64,000 bases of DNA from Amblyomma americanum. Lineage: Eukaryota > Arthropoda > Arachnida > Ixodida > Ixodidae. The stretch covers positions 1 to 64,000 of the forward strand of contig NW_027526648.1 of assembly GCF_052857255.1 (NCBI RefSeq), written 5' to 3'. Below are positions 12,316 to 26,111 of this stretch, piece after piece. Made by a program: the position numbers and the translations under genes. Position 1 is the first letter of the stretch. Each line of letters opens with the position of its first letter. The notes under the pieces were generated by a model. It saw only the letters and a program-made list of their open reading frames with translations, made no database searches and was not told the origin of the DNA.

Positions 12316-15300
12316 AGTTTACACCTTTCTCTCGTCTACTCTTCGAGGACTTGTAAAATCTATGCTCGTGAATCTTGCTAGTTTCGATCTAAAACGATGA
12401 ATCCCGTTGTTTTGAGCCGGAATACAAGTTTTCGCGCAGTTTTGAGAGAAAAAGTTTACACCTTTCTCTCGTCTACTCTTCGACGACTTGTAAAATTGGT
12501 GCTCGTGAATCTTGCTAGTTTCGATCGAAAACGATGAATCCCGTTGTTTTGAGCCGGAATACAAGTTTTCGTGCAGTTCTGAGAGAAAAAGTTTACTCCT
12601 TTCTCTCGTCTACTCTTCGACGACTTGTAAAATCGATGCTCGTGAATCTTGCTAGTTTCGATCTAAAACGATGTATTCTGTTGTTTTGAGCCGGAATACA
12701 AGTTTTCGTGCAGTTCTGAGAGAAAAAGTTTACACCTTTTTCTCGTCTACTCTTCGACGACTTGTAAAATCGATGCTCGTGAATCTTGCTAGTTTCGACC
12801 TAAATCGATGTATCCCGTTGTTTTGAGCCGAAATACAAGTTTTCGCGCAGTTCTGAGAGAAAAAGTTTACACCTTTCTCTCGAGTACTCTGACGACTTGT
12901 AAAATCGATGCTCGTGAATCTTGCTAGTTTCGATCTAAAACGATGTATCCCGTTTTTTTGAGCCGGAATACAAGTTTTCGCGCAGTTCTGAGAGAAAAAG
13001 TTTTCACCTTTCTCTCGTCTACTCTTCGAGGACTTGTAAAATCAATGCTCGTGAATCTTGCTAGTTTTGATCTAAAACGATGAATCCTGTTGTTTTGAGC
13101 CGGAATACGAGTTTTCGCGCCTTTCTGAGAGAGAAAGTTTACACCTTTCTCTCGACTACTATTCGACGACTTGTAAAATCGATGCTCGTGAATCTTGCTA
13201 TTTTCGATCTAAAACGATGAATCCCGTTGTTTTGAGCCGGAATACAAGTTTTCGCGCAGTTCTGAGAGAAAAAGTTTACACCTTTCTCTCGTCTACTCTT
13301 CGAGGACTTGTAAAATCGATGCCATGAATCTTGCTAGTTTCGATCTAAAACGATGTATCCCGTTTTTTTTGAGCCGGAATACAAGTTTTCGCGCAGTTCT
13401 GAGAGAAAAAGTTTTCACCTTTCTCTCGTCTACTCTTCGAGGACTTGTAAAATCAATGCTCGTGAATCTTGCTAGTTTTGATCTAAAACGATGAATCCTG
13501 TTGTTTTGAGCCGGAATACAAGTTTTCGCGCCTTTCTGAGAGAGAAAGTTTACACCTTTCTCTCGACTACTATTCGACGACTTGTAAAATCGATGCTCGT
13601 GAATCTTGCTAGTTTCGATCTAAAACGATGTATCCCGTTTTTTTGAGCCGGAATACAAGTTTTCGCGCAGTTCTGAGAGAAAAAGTTTTCACCTTTCTCT
13701 CGTCTACTCTTCGAGGACTTGTAAAATCAATGCTCGTGAATCTTGCTAGTTTTGATCTAAAACGATGAATCCTGTTGTTTTGAGCCGGAATACAAGTTTT
13801 CGCGCCTTTCTGAGAGAGAAAGTTTACACCTTTCTCTCGACTACTATTCGACGACTTGTAAAATCGATGCTCGTGAATCTTGCTATTTTCGATCTAAAAC
13901 GATGAATCCCGTTGTTTTGAGCCGGAATACAAGTTTTCGCGCAGTTCTGAGAGAAAAAGTTTACACCTTTCTCTCGTCTACTCTTCGAGGACTTGTAAAA
14001 TCGATGCCATGAATCTTGCTAGTTTCGATCTAAAACGATGTATCCCGTTTTTTTTGAGCCGGAATACAAGTTTTCGCGCAGTTCTGAGAGAAAAAGTTTA
14101 CACCTTTCTCTCGTCTACTCTTCGACGACTTGTAAAATCAATGCTCGTGAATCTTGCTAGTTTTGATCTAAAACGATGAATCCTGTTGTTTTGAGCCGGA
14201 ATACAAGTTTTCGCGCCTTTCTGAGAGAGAAAGTTTACACCTTTCTCTCGACTACTATTCGACGACTTGTAAAATCGATGCTCGTGAATCTTGCTAGTTT
14301 CGATCTAAAACGATGTATCCCGTTTTTTTGAGCCGGAATACAAGTTTTCGCGCAGTTCTGAGAGAAAAAGTTTTCACCTTTCTCTCGTCTACTCTTCGAG
14401 GACTTGTAAAATCAATGCTCGTGAATCTTGCTAGTTTTGATCTAAAACGATGAATCCTGTTGTTTTGAGCCGGAATACAAGTTTTCGCGCCTTTCTGAGA
14501 GAGAAAGTTTACACCTTTCTCTCGACTACTATTCGACGACTTGTAAAATCGATGCTCGTGAATCTTGCTATTTTCGATCTAAAACGATGAATCCCGTTGT
14601 TTTGAGCCGGAATACAAGTTTTCGCGCAGTTCTGAGAGAAAAAGTTTACACCTTTCTCTCGTCTACTCTTCGAGGACTTGTAAAATCGATGCCATGAATC
14701 TTGCTAATTTCGATCTAAAACGATGTATCCCGTTTTTTTTTGAGCCGGAATACAAGTTTTCGCGCAGTTCTGAGAGAAAAAGTTTACACCTTTCTCTCGT
14801 CTACTCTTCGAGGACTTGTAAAATCTATGCTCGTGAATCTTGCTAGTTTCGATCTAAAACGATGAATCCCGTTATTTTGAGCCGGAATACAAGTTTTCGT
14901 GCAGTTTTGAGAGAGAAAGTTTACACCTTTCTCTCGACTACTATTCGACGACGTGTAAAATCGATGCTCGTGAATCTTGCTAGTTTCGACCTAAAACGAT
15001 GTATTTCGTTGTTTTGAGATGGAATACAAGTTTTCGCGCAGATCTGAGAGAAAAAGTTTACACCTTTCTCTCGTCTACTCTTCGACGACTTGTAAAATCG
15101 ATGCTCGTGAATCTTGCTGGTTTCGATCTAAAACGATGTATCCCGTTGTTTTGAGCCGGAATACAAGTTTTCGTGCAGTTCTGAGAGAAAACGTTTACAC
15201 CTTTCTCTCGTCAACTCTTCGACGACTTGTAATATCGATGCTCGTGAATCTTGCTAGTTTCGATCTAAAACGATGTACCCCGTTGTTTTGAGCCGGAATA

Positions 15301-17246
15301 CAAGTTTTCGTGCAGTTCTGAGAGAAAACGTTTACTCCTTTCTCTCGTCTACTCTTCGACGACTTGTAAAATCGATGCTCGTGAATCTTGCTAGTTTCGA
15401 TCTAAAACGATGTATTCGGTTGTTTTGAGCCGGAATACAAGTTTTCGTGCAGTTCTGAGAGAAAAAGTTTACACCTTTTTCTCGTCTACTCTTCGACGAC
15501 TTGTAAAATCGATGCTCGTGAATCTTGCTAGTTTCGACCTAAATCGATGTATCCCGTTGTTTTGAGCCGAAATACAAGTTTTCGCGCAGTTCTGAGAGAA
15601 AAAGTTTACACCTTTCTCTCGAGTACTCTGACGACTTGTAAAATCGATGCTCGTGAATCTTGCTAGTTTCGATCTAAAACGATGTATCCCGTTTTTTTGA
15701 GCGGGAATACAAGTTTTCGCGCAGTTCTGAGAGAAAAAGTTTTCACCTTTCTCTCGTCTACTCTAAGAGGACTTGTAAAATCAATGCTCGTGAATCTTGA
15801 TAGTTTTGATCTAAAACGATGAATCCTGTTGTTTTGAGCCGGAATACAAGTTTTCGCGCCTTTCTGAGAGAGAAAGTTTACACCTTTCTCTCGACTACTA
15901 TTCGACGACTTGTAAAATCGATGCTCGTGAATCTTGCTATTTTCGATCTAATACGATGAATCCCGTTGTTTTGAGCCGGAATACAAGTTTTCGCGCAGTT
16001 CTGAGAGAAAAAGTTTACACCTTTCTCTCGTCTACTCTTCGAGGACTTGTAAAATCGATGCCATGAATCTTGCTAGTTTCGATCTAAAACGATGTATCCC
16101 GTTTTTTTTTGAGCCGGAATACAAGTTTTCGCGCAGTTCTGAGAGAAAAAGTTTACACCTTTCTCTCGTCTACTCTTCGACGACTTGTAAAATCAATGCT
16201 CGTGAATCTTGCTAGTTTTGATCTAAAACGATGAATCCTGTTGTTTTGAGCCGGAATACAAGTTTTCGCGCCTTTCTGAGAGAGAAAGTTTACACCTTTC
16301 TCTCGACTACTATTCGACGACTTGTAAAATCGATGCTCGTGAATCTTGCTAGTTTCGATCTAAAACGATGTATCCCGTTTTTTTGAGCCGGAATACAAGT
16401 TTTCGCGCAGTTCTGAGAGAAAAAGTTTTCACCTTTCTCTCGTCTACTCTTCGAGGACTTGTAAAATCAATGCTCGTGAATCTTGCTAGTTTTGATCTCA
16501 AACGATGAATCCTGTTCTTTTGAGCCGGAATACAAGTTTTCGCGCCTTTCTGAGAGAGAAAGTTTACACCTTTCTCTCGACTACTATTCGACGACTTGTA
16601 AAATCGATGCTCGTGAATCTTGCTATTTTTGATCTAAAACGATGAATCCCGTTGTTTTGAGCCGGAATACAAGTTTTCGCGCAGTTCTGAGAGAAAAAGT
16701 TTACACCTTTCTCTCGTCTACTCTTCGAGGACTTGTAAAATCTATGCTCGTGAATCTTGCTAGTTTCGATCTAAAACGATGAATCCCGTTGTTTTGAGCC
16801 GGAATACAAGTTTTCGCGCAGTTTTGAGAGAAAAAGTTTACACCTTTCTCTCGTCTACTCTTCGACGACTTGTAAAATTGGTGCTCGTGAATCTTGCTAG
16901 TTTCGATCGAAAACGATGAATCCCGTTGTTTTGAGCCGGAATACAAGTTTTCGTGCAGTTCTGAGAGAAAAAGTTTACTCCTTTCTCTCGTCTACTCTTC
17001 GACGACTTGTAAAATCGATGCTCGTGAATCTTGCTAGTTTCGATCTAAAACGATGTATTCTGTTGTTTTGAGCCGGAATACAAGTTTTCGTGCAGTTCTG
17101 AGAGAAAAAGTTTACACCTTTTTCTCGTCTACTCTTCGACGACTTGTAAAATCGATGCTCGTGAATCTTGCTAGTTTCGACCTAAATCGATGTATCCCGT
17201 TGTTTTGAGCCGAAATACAAGTTTTCGCGCAGTTCTGAGAGAAAAA
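10812..17246. repeat. 47-mer HOR, 6,435 bp, copy 1
   Basis: Private variants recur at exactly +6,435: ATTCGG at 10,896/17,331, CTAAGAGG at 11,246/17,681, GTATCGCG at 11,851/18,286, ATACGAG at 13,105/19,540, GCTAATTTCG near 14,703/21,138, GAGCGGGAAT near 15,701/22,136 and CTAATACG near 15,949/22,384. 47 x 137 is 6,439. The left edge is where AAAACGTTTACTCC meets AAAAAGTTTACTCC at the start of copy 2. Pentamer repeats lie at about 13,321-14,691. The unit is itself a mosaic of 12-mer and 29-mer pieces. Confidence 0.88.
13321..14690. repeat. Pentamer subrepeat, 685 bp, two tandem units
   Basis: The GATGCCATGAATC marker occurs at 13,321, 14,006 and 14,691, spaced exactly 685 bp, five monomers. 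Order within a pentamer: GATGCCATG with a run of eight T; CAATGCTCG with TTTTGATC and GAATCCTG; CGCGCCTTTCTGAGAGAG with CGACTACTATTCG; a TTTTCACC monomer with CGAGGAC; and a second CGCGCCTTTCTGAG monomer with GCTATTTTCG. The 47-mer copy 2 repeats this at 19,756, 20,441 and 21,126. Single steps of the same period occur at 7,574/8,259 and 11,542/12,227. Confidence 0.85.
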
Positions 17247-20200
17247 GTTTACTCCTTTCTCTCGTCTACTCTTCGACGACTTGTAAAATCGATGCTCGTG
17301 AATCTTGCTAGTTTCGATCTAAAACGATGTATTCGGTTGTTTTGAGCCGGAATACAAGTTTTCGTGCAGTTCTGAGAGAAAAAGTTTACACCTTTTTCTC
17401 GTCTACTCTTCGACGACTTGTAAAATCGATGCTCGTGAATCTTGCTAGTTTCGACCTAAATCGATGTATCCCGTTGTTTTGAGCCGAAATACAAGTTTTC
17501 GCGCAGTTCTGAGAGAAAAAGTTTACACCTTTCTCTCGAGTACTCTGACGACTTGTAAAATCGATGCTCGTGAATCTTGCTAGTTTCGATCTAAAACGAT
17601 GTATCCCGTTTTTTTGAGCCGGAATACAAGTTTTCGCGCAGTTCTGAGAGAAAAAGTTTTCACCTTTCTCTCGTCTACTCTAAGAGGACTTGTAAAATCA
17701 ATGCTCGTGAATCTTGATAGTTTTGATCTAAAACGATGAATCCTGTTGTTTTGAGCCGGAATACAAGTTTTCGCGCCTTTCTGAGAGAGAAAGTTTACAC
17801 CTTTCTCTCGACTACTATTCGACGACTTGTAAAATCGATGCTCGTGAATCTTGCTATTTTCGATCTAAAACGATGAATCCCGTTGTTTTGAGCCGGAATA
17901 CAAGTTTTCGCGCAGTTCTGAGAGAAAAAGTTTACACCTTTCTCTCGTCTACTCTTCGAGGACTTGTAAAATCGATGCCATGAATCTTGCTAGTTTCGAT
18001 CTAAAACGATGTATCCCGTTTTTTTTGAGCCGGAATACAAGTTTTCGCGCAGTTCTGAGAGAAAAAGTTTACACCTTTCTCTCGTCTACTCTTCGACGAC
18101 TTGTAAAATCAATGCTCGTGAATCTTGCTAGTTTTGATCTAAAACGATGAATCCTGTTGTTTTGAGCCGGAATACAAGTTTTCGCGCCTTTCTGAGAGAG
18201 AAAGTTTACACCTTTCTCTCGACTACTATTCGACGACTTGTAAAATCGATGCTCGTGAATCTTGCTAGTTTCGATCTAAAACGATGTATCGCGTTTTTTT
18301 GAGCCGGAATACAAGTTTTCGCGCAGTTCTGAGAGAAAAAGTTTTCACCTTTCTCTCGTCTACTCTTCGAGGACTTGTAAAATCAATGCTCGTGAATCTT
18401 GCTAGTTTTGATCTCAAACGATGAATCCTGTTCTTTGGAGCCGGAATACAAGTTTTCGCGCCTTTCTGAGAGAGAAAGTTTACACCTTTCTCTCGACTAC
18501 TATTCGACGACTTGTAAAATCGATGCTCGTGAATCTTGCTATTTTCGATCTAAAACGATGAATCCCGTTGTTTTGAGCCGGAATACAAGTTTTCGCGCAG
18601 TTCTGAGAGAAAAAGTTTACACCTTTCTCTCGTCTACTCTTCGAGGACTTGTAAAATCGATGCCATGAATCTTGCTAGTTTCGATCTAAAACGATGTATC
18701 CCGTTTTTTTTGAGCCGGAATACAAGTTTTCGCGCAGTTCTGAGAGAAAAAGTTTACACCTTTCTCTCGTCTACTCTTCGAGGACTTGTAAAATCTATGC
18801 TCGTGAATCTTGCTAGTTTCGATCTAAAACGATGAATCCCGTTGTTTTGAGCCGGAATACAAGTTTTCGCGCAGTTTTGAGAGAAAAAGTTTACACCTTT
18901 CTCTCGTCTACTCTTCGACGACTTGTAAAATTGGTGCTCGTGAATCTTGCTAGTTTCGATCGAAAACGATGAATCCCGTTGTTTTGAGCCGGAATACAAG
19001 TTTTCGTGCAGTTCTGAGAGAAAAAGTTTACTCCTTTCTCTCGTCTACTCTTCGACGACTTGTAAAATCGATGCTCGTGAATCTTGCTAGTTTCGATCTA
19101 AAACGATGTATTCTGTTGTTTTGAGCCGGAATACAAGTTTTCGTGCAGTTCTGAGAGAAAAAGTTTACACCTTTTTCTCGTCTACTCTTCGACGACTTGT
19201 AAAATCGATGCTCGTGAATCTTGCTAGTTTCGACCTAAATCGATGTATCCCGTTGTTTTGAGCCGAAATACAAGTTTTCGCGCAGTTCTGAGAGAAAAAG
19301 TTTACACCTTTCTCTCGAGTACTCTGACGACTTGTAAAATCGATGCTCGTGAATCTTGCTAGTTTCGATCTAAAACGATGTATCCCGTTTTTTTGAGCCG
19401 GAATACAAGTTTTCGCGCAGTTCTGAGAGAAAAAGTTTTCACCTTTCTCTCGTCTACTCTTCGAGGACTTGTAAAATCAATGCTCGTGAATCTTGCTAGT
19501 TTTGATCTAAAACGATGAATCCTGTTGTTTTGAGCCGGAATACGAGTTTTCGCGCCTTTCTGAGAGAGAAAGTTTACACCTTTCTCTCGACTACTATTCG
19601 ACGACTTGTAAAATCGATGCTCGTGAATCTTGCTATTTTCGATCTAAAACGATGAATCCCGTTGTTTTGAGCCGGAATACAAGTTTTCGCGCAGTTCTGA
19701 GAGAAAAAGTTTACACCTTTCTCTCGTCTACTCTTCGAGGACTTGTAAAATCGATGCCATGAATCTTGCTAGTTTCGATCTAAAACGATGTATCCCGTTT
19801 TTTTTGAGCCGGAATACAAGTTTTCGCGCAGTTCTGAGAGAAAAAGTTTACACCTTTCTCTCGTCTACTCTTCGACGACTTGTAAAATCAATGCTCGTGA
19901 ATCTTGCTAGTTTTGATCTAAAACGATGAATCCTGTTGTTTTGAGCCGGAATACAAGTTTTCGCGCCTTTCTGAGAGAGAAAGTTTACACCTTTCTCTCG
20001 ACTACTATTCGACGACTTGTAAAATCGATGCTCGTGAATCTTGCTAGTTTCGATCTAAAACGATGTATCCCGTTTTTTTGAGCCGGAATACAAGTTTTCG
20101 CGCAGTTCTGAGAGAAAAAGTTTTCACCTTTCTCTCGTCTACTCTTCGAGGACTTGTAAAATCAATGCTCGTGAATCTTGCTAGTTTTGATCTAAAACGA

Positions 20201-23200
20201 TGAATCCTGTTGTTTTGAGCCGGAATACAAGTTTTCGCGCCTTTCTGAGAGAGAAAGTTTACACCTTTCTCTCGACTACTATTCGACGACTTGTAAAATC
20301 GATGCTCGTGAATCTTGCTATTTTCGATCTAAAACGATGAATCCCGTTGTTTTGAGCCGGAATACAAGTTTTCGCGCAGTTCTGAGAGAAAAAGTTTACA
20401 CCTTTCTCTCGTCTACTCTTCGAGGACTTGTAAAATCGATGCCATGAATCTTGCTAGTTTCGATCTAAAACGATGTATCCCGTTTTTTTTGAGCCGGAAT
20501 ACAAGTTTTCGCGCAGTTCTGAGAGAAAAAGTTTACACCTTTCTCTCGTCTACTCTTCGACGACTTGTAAAATCAATGCTCGTGAATCTTGCTAGTTTTG
20601 ATCTAAAACGATGAATCCTGTTGTTTTGAGCCGGAATACAAGTTTTCGCGCCTTTCTGAGAGAGAAAGTTTACACCTTTCTCTCGACTACTATTCGACGA
20701 CTTGTAAAATCGATGCTCGTGAATCTTGCTAGTTTCGATCTAAAACGATGTATCCCGTTTTTTTGAGCCGGAATACAAGTTTTCGCGCAGTTCTGAGAGA
20801 AAAAGTTTTCACCTTTCTCTCGTCTACTCTTCGAGGACTTGTAAAATCAATGCTCGTGAATCTTGCTAGTTTTGATCTAAAACGATGAATCCTGTTGTTT
20901 TGAGCCGGAATACAAGTTTTCGCGCCTTTCTGAGAGAGAAAGTTTACACCTTTCTCTCGACTACTATTCGACGACTTGTAAAATCGATGCTCGTGAATCT
21001 TGCTATTTTCGATCTAAAACGATGAATCCCGTTGTTTTGAGCCGGAATACAAGTTTTCGCGCAGTTCTGAGAGAAAAAGTTTACACCTTTCTCTCGTCTA
21101 CTCTTCGAGGACTTGTAAAATCGATGCCATGAATCTTGCTAATTTCGATCTAAAACGATGTATCCCGTTTTTTTTTGAGCCGGAATACAAGTTTTCGCGC
21201 AGTTCTGAGAGAAAAAGTTTACACCTTTCTCTCGTCTACTCTTCGAGGACTTGTAAAATCTATGCTCGTGAATCTTGCTAGTTTCGATCTAAAACGATGA
21301 ATCCCGTTATTTTGAGCCGGAATACAAGTTTTCGTGCAGTTTTGAGAGAGAAAGTTTACACCTTTCTCTCGACTACTATTCGACGACGTGTAAAATCGAT
21401 GCTCGTGAATCTTGCTAGTTTCGACCTAAAACGATGTATTTCGTTGTTTTGAGATGGAATACAAGTTTTCGCGCAGATCTGAGAGAAAAAGTTTACACCT
21501 TTCTCTCGTCTACTCTTCGACGACTTGTAAAATCGATGCTCGTGAATCTTGCTGGTTTCGATCTAAAACGATGTATCCCGTTGTTTTGAGCCGGAATACA
21601 AGTTTTCGTGCAGTTCTGAGAGAAAACGTTTACACCTTTCTCTCGTCAACTCTTCGACGACTTGTAATATCGATGCTCGTGAATCTTGCTAGTTTCGATC
21701 TAAAACGATGTACCCCGTTGTTTTGAGCCGGAATACAAGTTTTCGTGCAGTTCTGAGAGAAAACGTTTACTCCTTTCTCTCGTCTACTCTTCGACGACTT
21801 GTAAAATCGATGCTCGTGAATCTTGCTAGTTTCGATCTAAAACGATGTATTCGGTTGTTTTGAGCCGGAATACAAGTTTTCGTGCAGTTCTGAGAGAAAA
21901 AGTTTACACCTTTTTCTCGTCTACTCTTCGACGACTTGTAAAATCGATGCTCGTGAATCTTGCTAGTTTCGACCTAAATCGATGTATCCCGTTGTTTTGA
22001 GCCGAAATACAAGTTTTCGCGCAGTTCTGAGAGAAAAAGTTTACACCTTTCTCTCGAGTACTCTGACGACTTGTAAAATCGATGCTCGTGAATCTTGCTA
22101 GTTTCGATCTAAAACGATGTATCCCGTTTTTTTGAGCGGGAATACAAGTTTTCGCGCAGTTCTGAGAGAAAAAGTTTTCACCTTTCTCTCGTCTACTCTA
22201 AGAGGACTTGTAAAATCAATGCTCGTGAATCTTGATAGTTTTGATCTAAAACGATGAATCCTGTTGTTTTGAGCCGGAATACAAGTTTTCGCGCCTTTCT
22301 GAGAGAGAAAGTTTACACCTTTCTCTCGACTACTATTCGACGACTTGTAAAATCGATGCTCGTGAATCTTGCTATTTTCGATCTAATACGATGAATCCCG
22401 TTGTTTTGAGCCGGAATACAAGTTTTCGCGCAGTTCTGAGAGAAAAAGTTTACACCTTTCTCTCGTCTACTCTTCGAGGACTTGTAAAATCGATGCCATG
22501 AATCTTGCTAGTTTCGATCTAAAACGATGTATCCCGTTTTTTTTTGAGCCGGAATACAAGTTTTCGCGCAGTTCTGAGAGAAAAAGTTTACACCTTTCTC
22601 TCGTCTACTCTTCGACGACTTGTAAAATCAATGCTCGTGAATCTTGCTAGTTTTGATCTAAAACGATGAATCCTGTTGTTTTGAGCCGGAATACAAGTTT
22701 TCGCGCCTTTCTGAGAGAGAAAGTTTACACCTTTCTCTCGACTACTATTCGACGACTTGTAAAATCGATGCTCGTGAATCTTGCTAGTTTCGATCTAAAA
22801 CGATGTATCCCGTTTTTTTGAGCCGGAATACAAGTTTTCGCGCAGTTCTGAGAGAAAAAGTTTTCACCTTTCTCTCGTCTACTCTTCGAGGACTTGTAAA
22901 ATCAATGCTCGTGAATCTTGCTAGTTTTGATCTCAAACGATGAATCCTGTTCTTTTGAGCCGGAATACAAGTTTTCGCGCCTTTCTGAGAGAGAAAGTTT
23001 ACACCTTTCTCTCGACTACTATTCGACGACTTGTAAAATCGATGCTCGTGAATCTTGCTATTTTTGATCTAAAACGATGAATCCCGTTGTTTTGAGCCGG
23101 AATACAAGTTTTCGCGCAGTTCTGAGAGAAAAAGTTTACACCTTTCTCTCGTCTACTCTTCGAGGACTTGTAAAATCTATGCTCGTGAATCTTGCTAGTT

Positions 23201-23681
23201 TCGATCTAAAACGATGAATCCCGTTGTTTTGAGCCGGAATACAAGTTTTCGCGCAGTTTTGAGAGAAAAAGTTTACACCTTTCTCTCGTCTACTCTTCGA
23301 CGACTTGTAAAATTGGTGCTCGTGAATCTTGCTAGTTTCGATCGAAAACGATGAATCCCGTTGTTTTGAGCCGGAATACAAGTTTTCGTGCAGTTCTGAG
23401 AGAAAAAGTTTACTCCTTTCTCTCGTCTACTCTTCGACGACTTGTAAAATCGATGCTCGTGAATCTTGCTAGTTTCGATCTAAAACGATGTATTCTGTTG
23501 TTTTGAGCCGGAATACAAGTTTTCGTGCAGTTCTGAGAGAAAAAGTTTACACCTTTTTCTCGTCTACTCTTCGACGACTTGTAAAATCGATGCTCGTGAA
23601 TCTTGCTAGTTTCGACCTAAATCGATGTATCCCGTTGTTTTGAGCCGAAATACAAGTTTTCGCGCAGTTCTGAGAGAAAAA
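17247..23681. repeat. 47-mer HOR, 6,435 bp, copy 2
   Basis: Second tandem copy of the 6,435-bp unit. Reading the two in parallel I noticed only isolated differences, such as TTCTTTGGAGCC near 18,431 against TTCTTTTGAGCC near 11,996. Rare private variants are shared, so the duplication is very recent, or one copy has been homogenised by conversion, or the assembly has duplicated a read-length segment. Past the right edge the sequence matches the unit again but 32 monomers (4,382 bp) away, so the next copy begins out of phase. Confidence 0.88.
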
Positions 23682-26111
23682 GTTTACACCTTTCTCTCGA
23701 GTACTCTGAAGACTTGTAAAATCGATGCTCGTGAATCTTGCTAGTTTCGATCTAAAACGATGTATCCCGTTTTTTTGAGCCGGAATACAAGTTTTCGCGC
23801 AGTTCTGAGAGAAAAAGTTTTCACCTTTCTCTCGTCTACTCTTCGAGGACTTGTAAAATCAATGCTCGTGAATCTTGCTAGTTTTGATCTAAAACGATGA
23901 ATCCTGTTGTTTTGAGCCGGAATACGAGTTTTCGCGCCTTTCTGAGAGAGAAAGTTTACACCTTTCTCTCGACTACTATTCGACGACTTGTAAAATCGAT
24001 GCTCGTGAATCTTGCTATTTTCGATCTAAAACGATGAATCCCGTTGTTTTGAGCCGGAATACAAGTTTTCGCGCAGTTCTGAGAGAAAAAGTTTACACCT
24101 TTCTCTCGTCTACTCTTCGAGGACTTGTAAAATCGATGCCATGAATCTTGCTAGTTTCGATATAAAACGATGTATCCCGTTTTTTTTGAGCCGGAATACA
24201 AGTTTTCGCGCAGTTCTGAGAGAAAAAGTTTACACCTTTCTCTCGTCTACTCTTCGACGACTTGTAAAATCAATGCTCGTGAATCTTGCTAGTTTTGATC
24301 TAAAACGATGAATCCTGTTGTTTTGAGCCGGAATACAAGTTTTCGCGCCTTTCTGAGAGAGAAAGTTTACACCTTTCTCTCGACTACTATTCGACGACTT
24401 GTAAAATCGATGCTCGTGAATCTTGCTAGTTTCGATCTAAAACGATGTATCCCGTTTTTTTGAGCCGGAATACAAGTTTTCGCGCAGTTCTGAGAGAAAA
24501 AGTTTTCACCTTTCTCTCGTCTACTCTTCGAGGACTTGTAAAATCAATGCTCGTGAATCTTGCTAGTTTTGATCTAAAACGATGAATCCTGTTGTTTTGA
24601 GCCGGAATACAAGTTTTCGCGCCTTTCTGAGAGAGAAAGTTTACACCTTTCTCTCGACTACTATTCGACGACTTGTAAAATCGATGCTCGTGAATCTTGC
24701 TATTTTCGATCTAAAACGATGAATCCCGTTGTTTTGAGCCGGAATACAAGTTTTCGCGCAGTTCTGAGAGAAAAAGTTTACACCTTTCTCTCGTCTACTC
24801 TTCGAGGACTTGTAAAATCTATGCTCGTGAATCTTGCTAGTTTCGATCTAAAACGATGAATCCCGTTATTTTGAGCCGGAATACAAGTTTTCGTGCAGTT
24901 TTGAGAGAGAAAGTTTACACCTTTCTCTCGACTACTATTCGACGACGTGTAAAATCGATGCTCGTGAATCTTGCTAGTTTCGACCTAAAACGATGTATTT
25001 CGTTGTTTTGAGATGGAATACAAGTTTTCGCGCAGATCTGAGAGAAAAAGTTTACACCTTTCTCTCGTCTACTCTTCGACGACTTGTAAAATCGATGCTC
25101 GTGAATCTTGCTGGTTTCGATCTAAAACGATGTATCCCGTTGTTTTGAGCCGGAATACAAGTTTTCGTGCAGTTCTGAGAGAAAACGTTTACACCTTTCT
25201 CTCGTCTACTCTTCGACGACTTGTAATATCGATGCTCGTGAATCTTGCTAGTTTCGATCTAAAACGATGTACCCCGTTGTTTTGAGCCGGAATACAAGTT
25301 TTCGTGCAGTTCTGAGAGAAAAAGTTTACTCCTTTCTCTCGTCTACTCTTCGACGACTTGTAAAATCGATGCTCGTGAATCTTGCTAGTTTCGATCTAAA
25401 ACGATGTATTCTGTTGTTTTGAGCCGGAATACAAGTTTTCGTGCAGTTCTGAGAGAAAAAGTTTACACCTTTTTCTCGTCTACTCTTCGACGACTTGTAA
25501 AATCGATGCTCGTGAATCTTGCTAGTTTCGACCTAAATCGATGTATCCCGTTGTTTTGAGCCGAAATACAAGTTTTCGCGCAGTTCTGAGAGAAAAAGTT
25601 TACACCTTTCTCTCGAGTACTCTGACGACTTGTAAAATCGATGCTCGTGAATCTTGCTAGTTTCGATCTAAAACGATGTATCCCGTTTTTTTGAGCCGGA
25701 ATACAAGTTTTCGCGCAGTTCTGAGAGAAAAAGTTTTCACCTTTCTCTCGTCTACTCTTCGAGGACTTGTAAAATCAATGCTCGTGAATCTTGCTAGTTT
25801 TGATCTAAAACGATGAATCCTGTTGTTTTGAGCCGGAATACAAGTTTTCGCGCCTTTCTGAGAGAGAAAGTTTACACCTTTCTCTCGACTACTATTCGAC
25901 GACTTGTAAAATCGATGCTCGTGAATCTTCCTATTTTCGATCTAAAACGATGAATCCCGTTGTTTTGAGCCGGAATACAAGTTTTCGCGCAGTTCTGAGA
26001 GAAAAAGTTTACACCTTTCTCTCGTCCACTATTCGACGACTTGTAAAATCGATGCTCGTGAATGTTGCTGGTTTCGATCTAAAACGATGTATCCCGTTGT
26101 TTTGAGCCGGA
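23682..26111. repeat. Mosaic of family 1 pieces, then return to family 2
   Basis: About 23,690-24,800 matches 19,300-20,420 (offset 4,382). Then a CTATGCTCG monomer shifts the match to 21,260 onward (offset 3,559), which carries GTTATTTTGAG and the GAGATGGAAT monomer at about 25,010. From about 25,310 it resembles 12,580 onward. At about 26,023 the family 2 marker CGTCCACTATTCG appears after a CTTCCTATTTTCG monomer. Private changes include CTGAAGAC near 23,706 and GATATAAAACG near 24,160. No gene is present. Confidence 0.75.
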
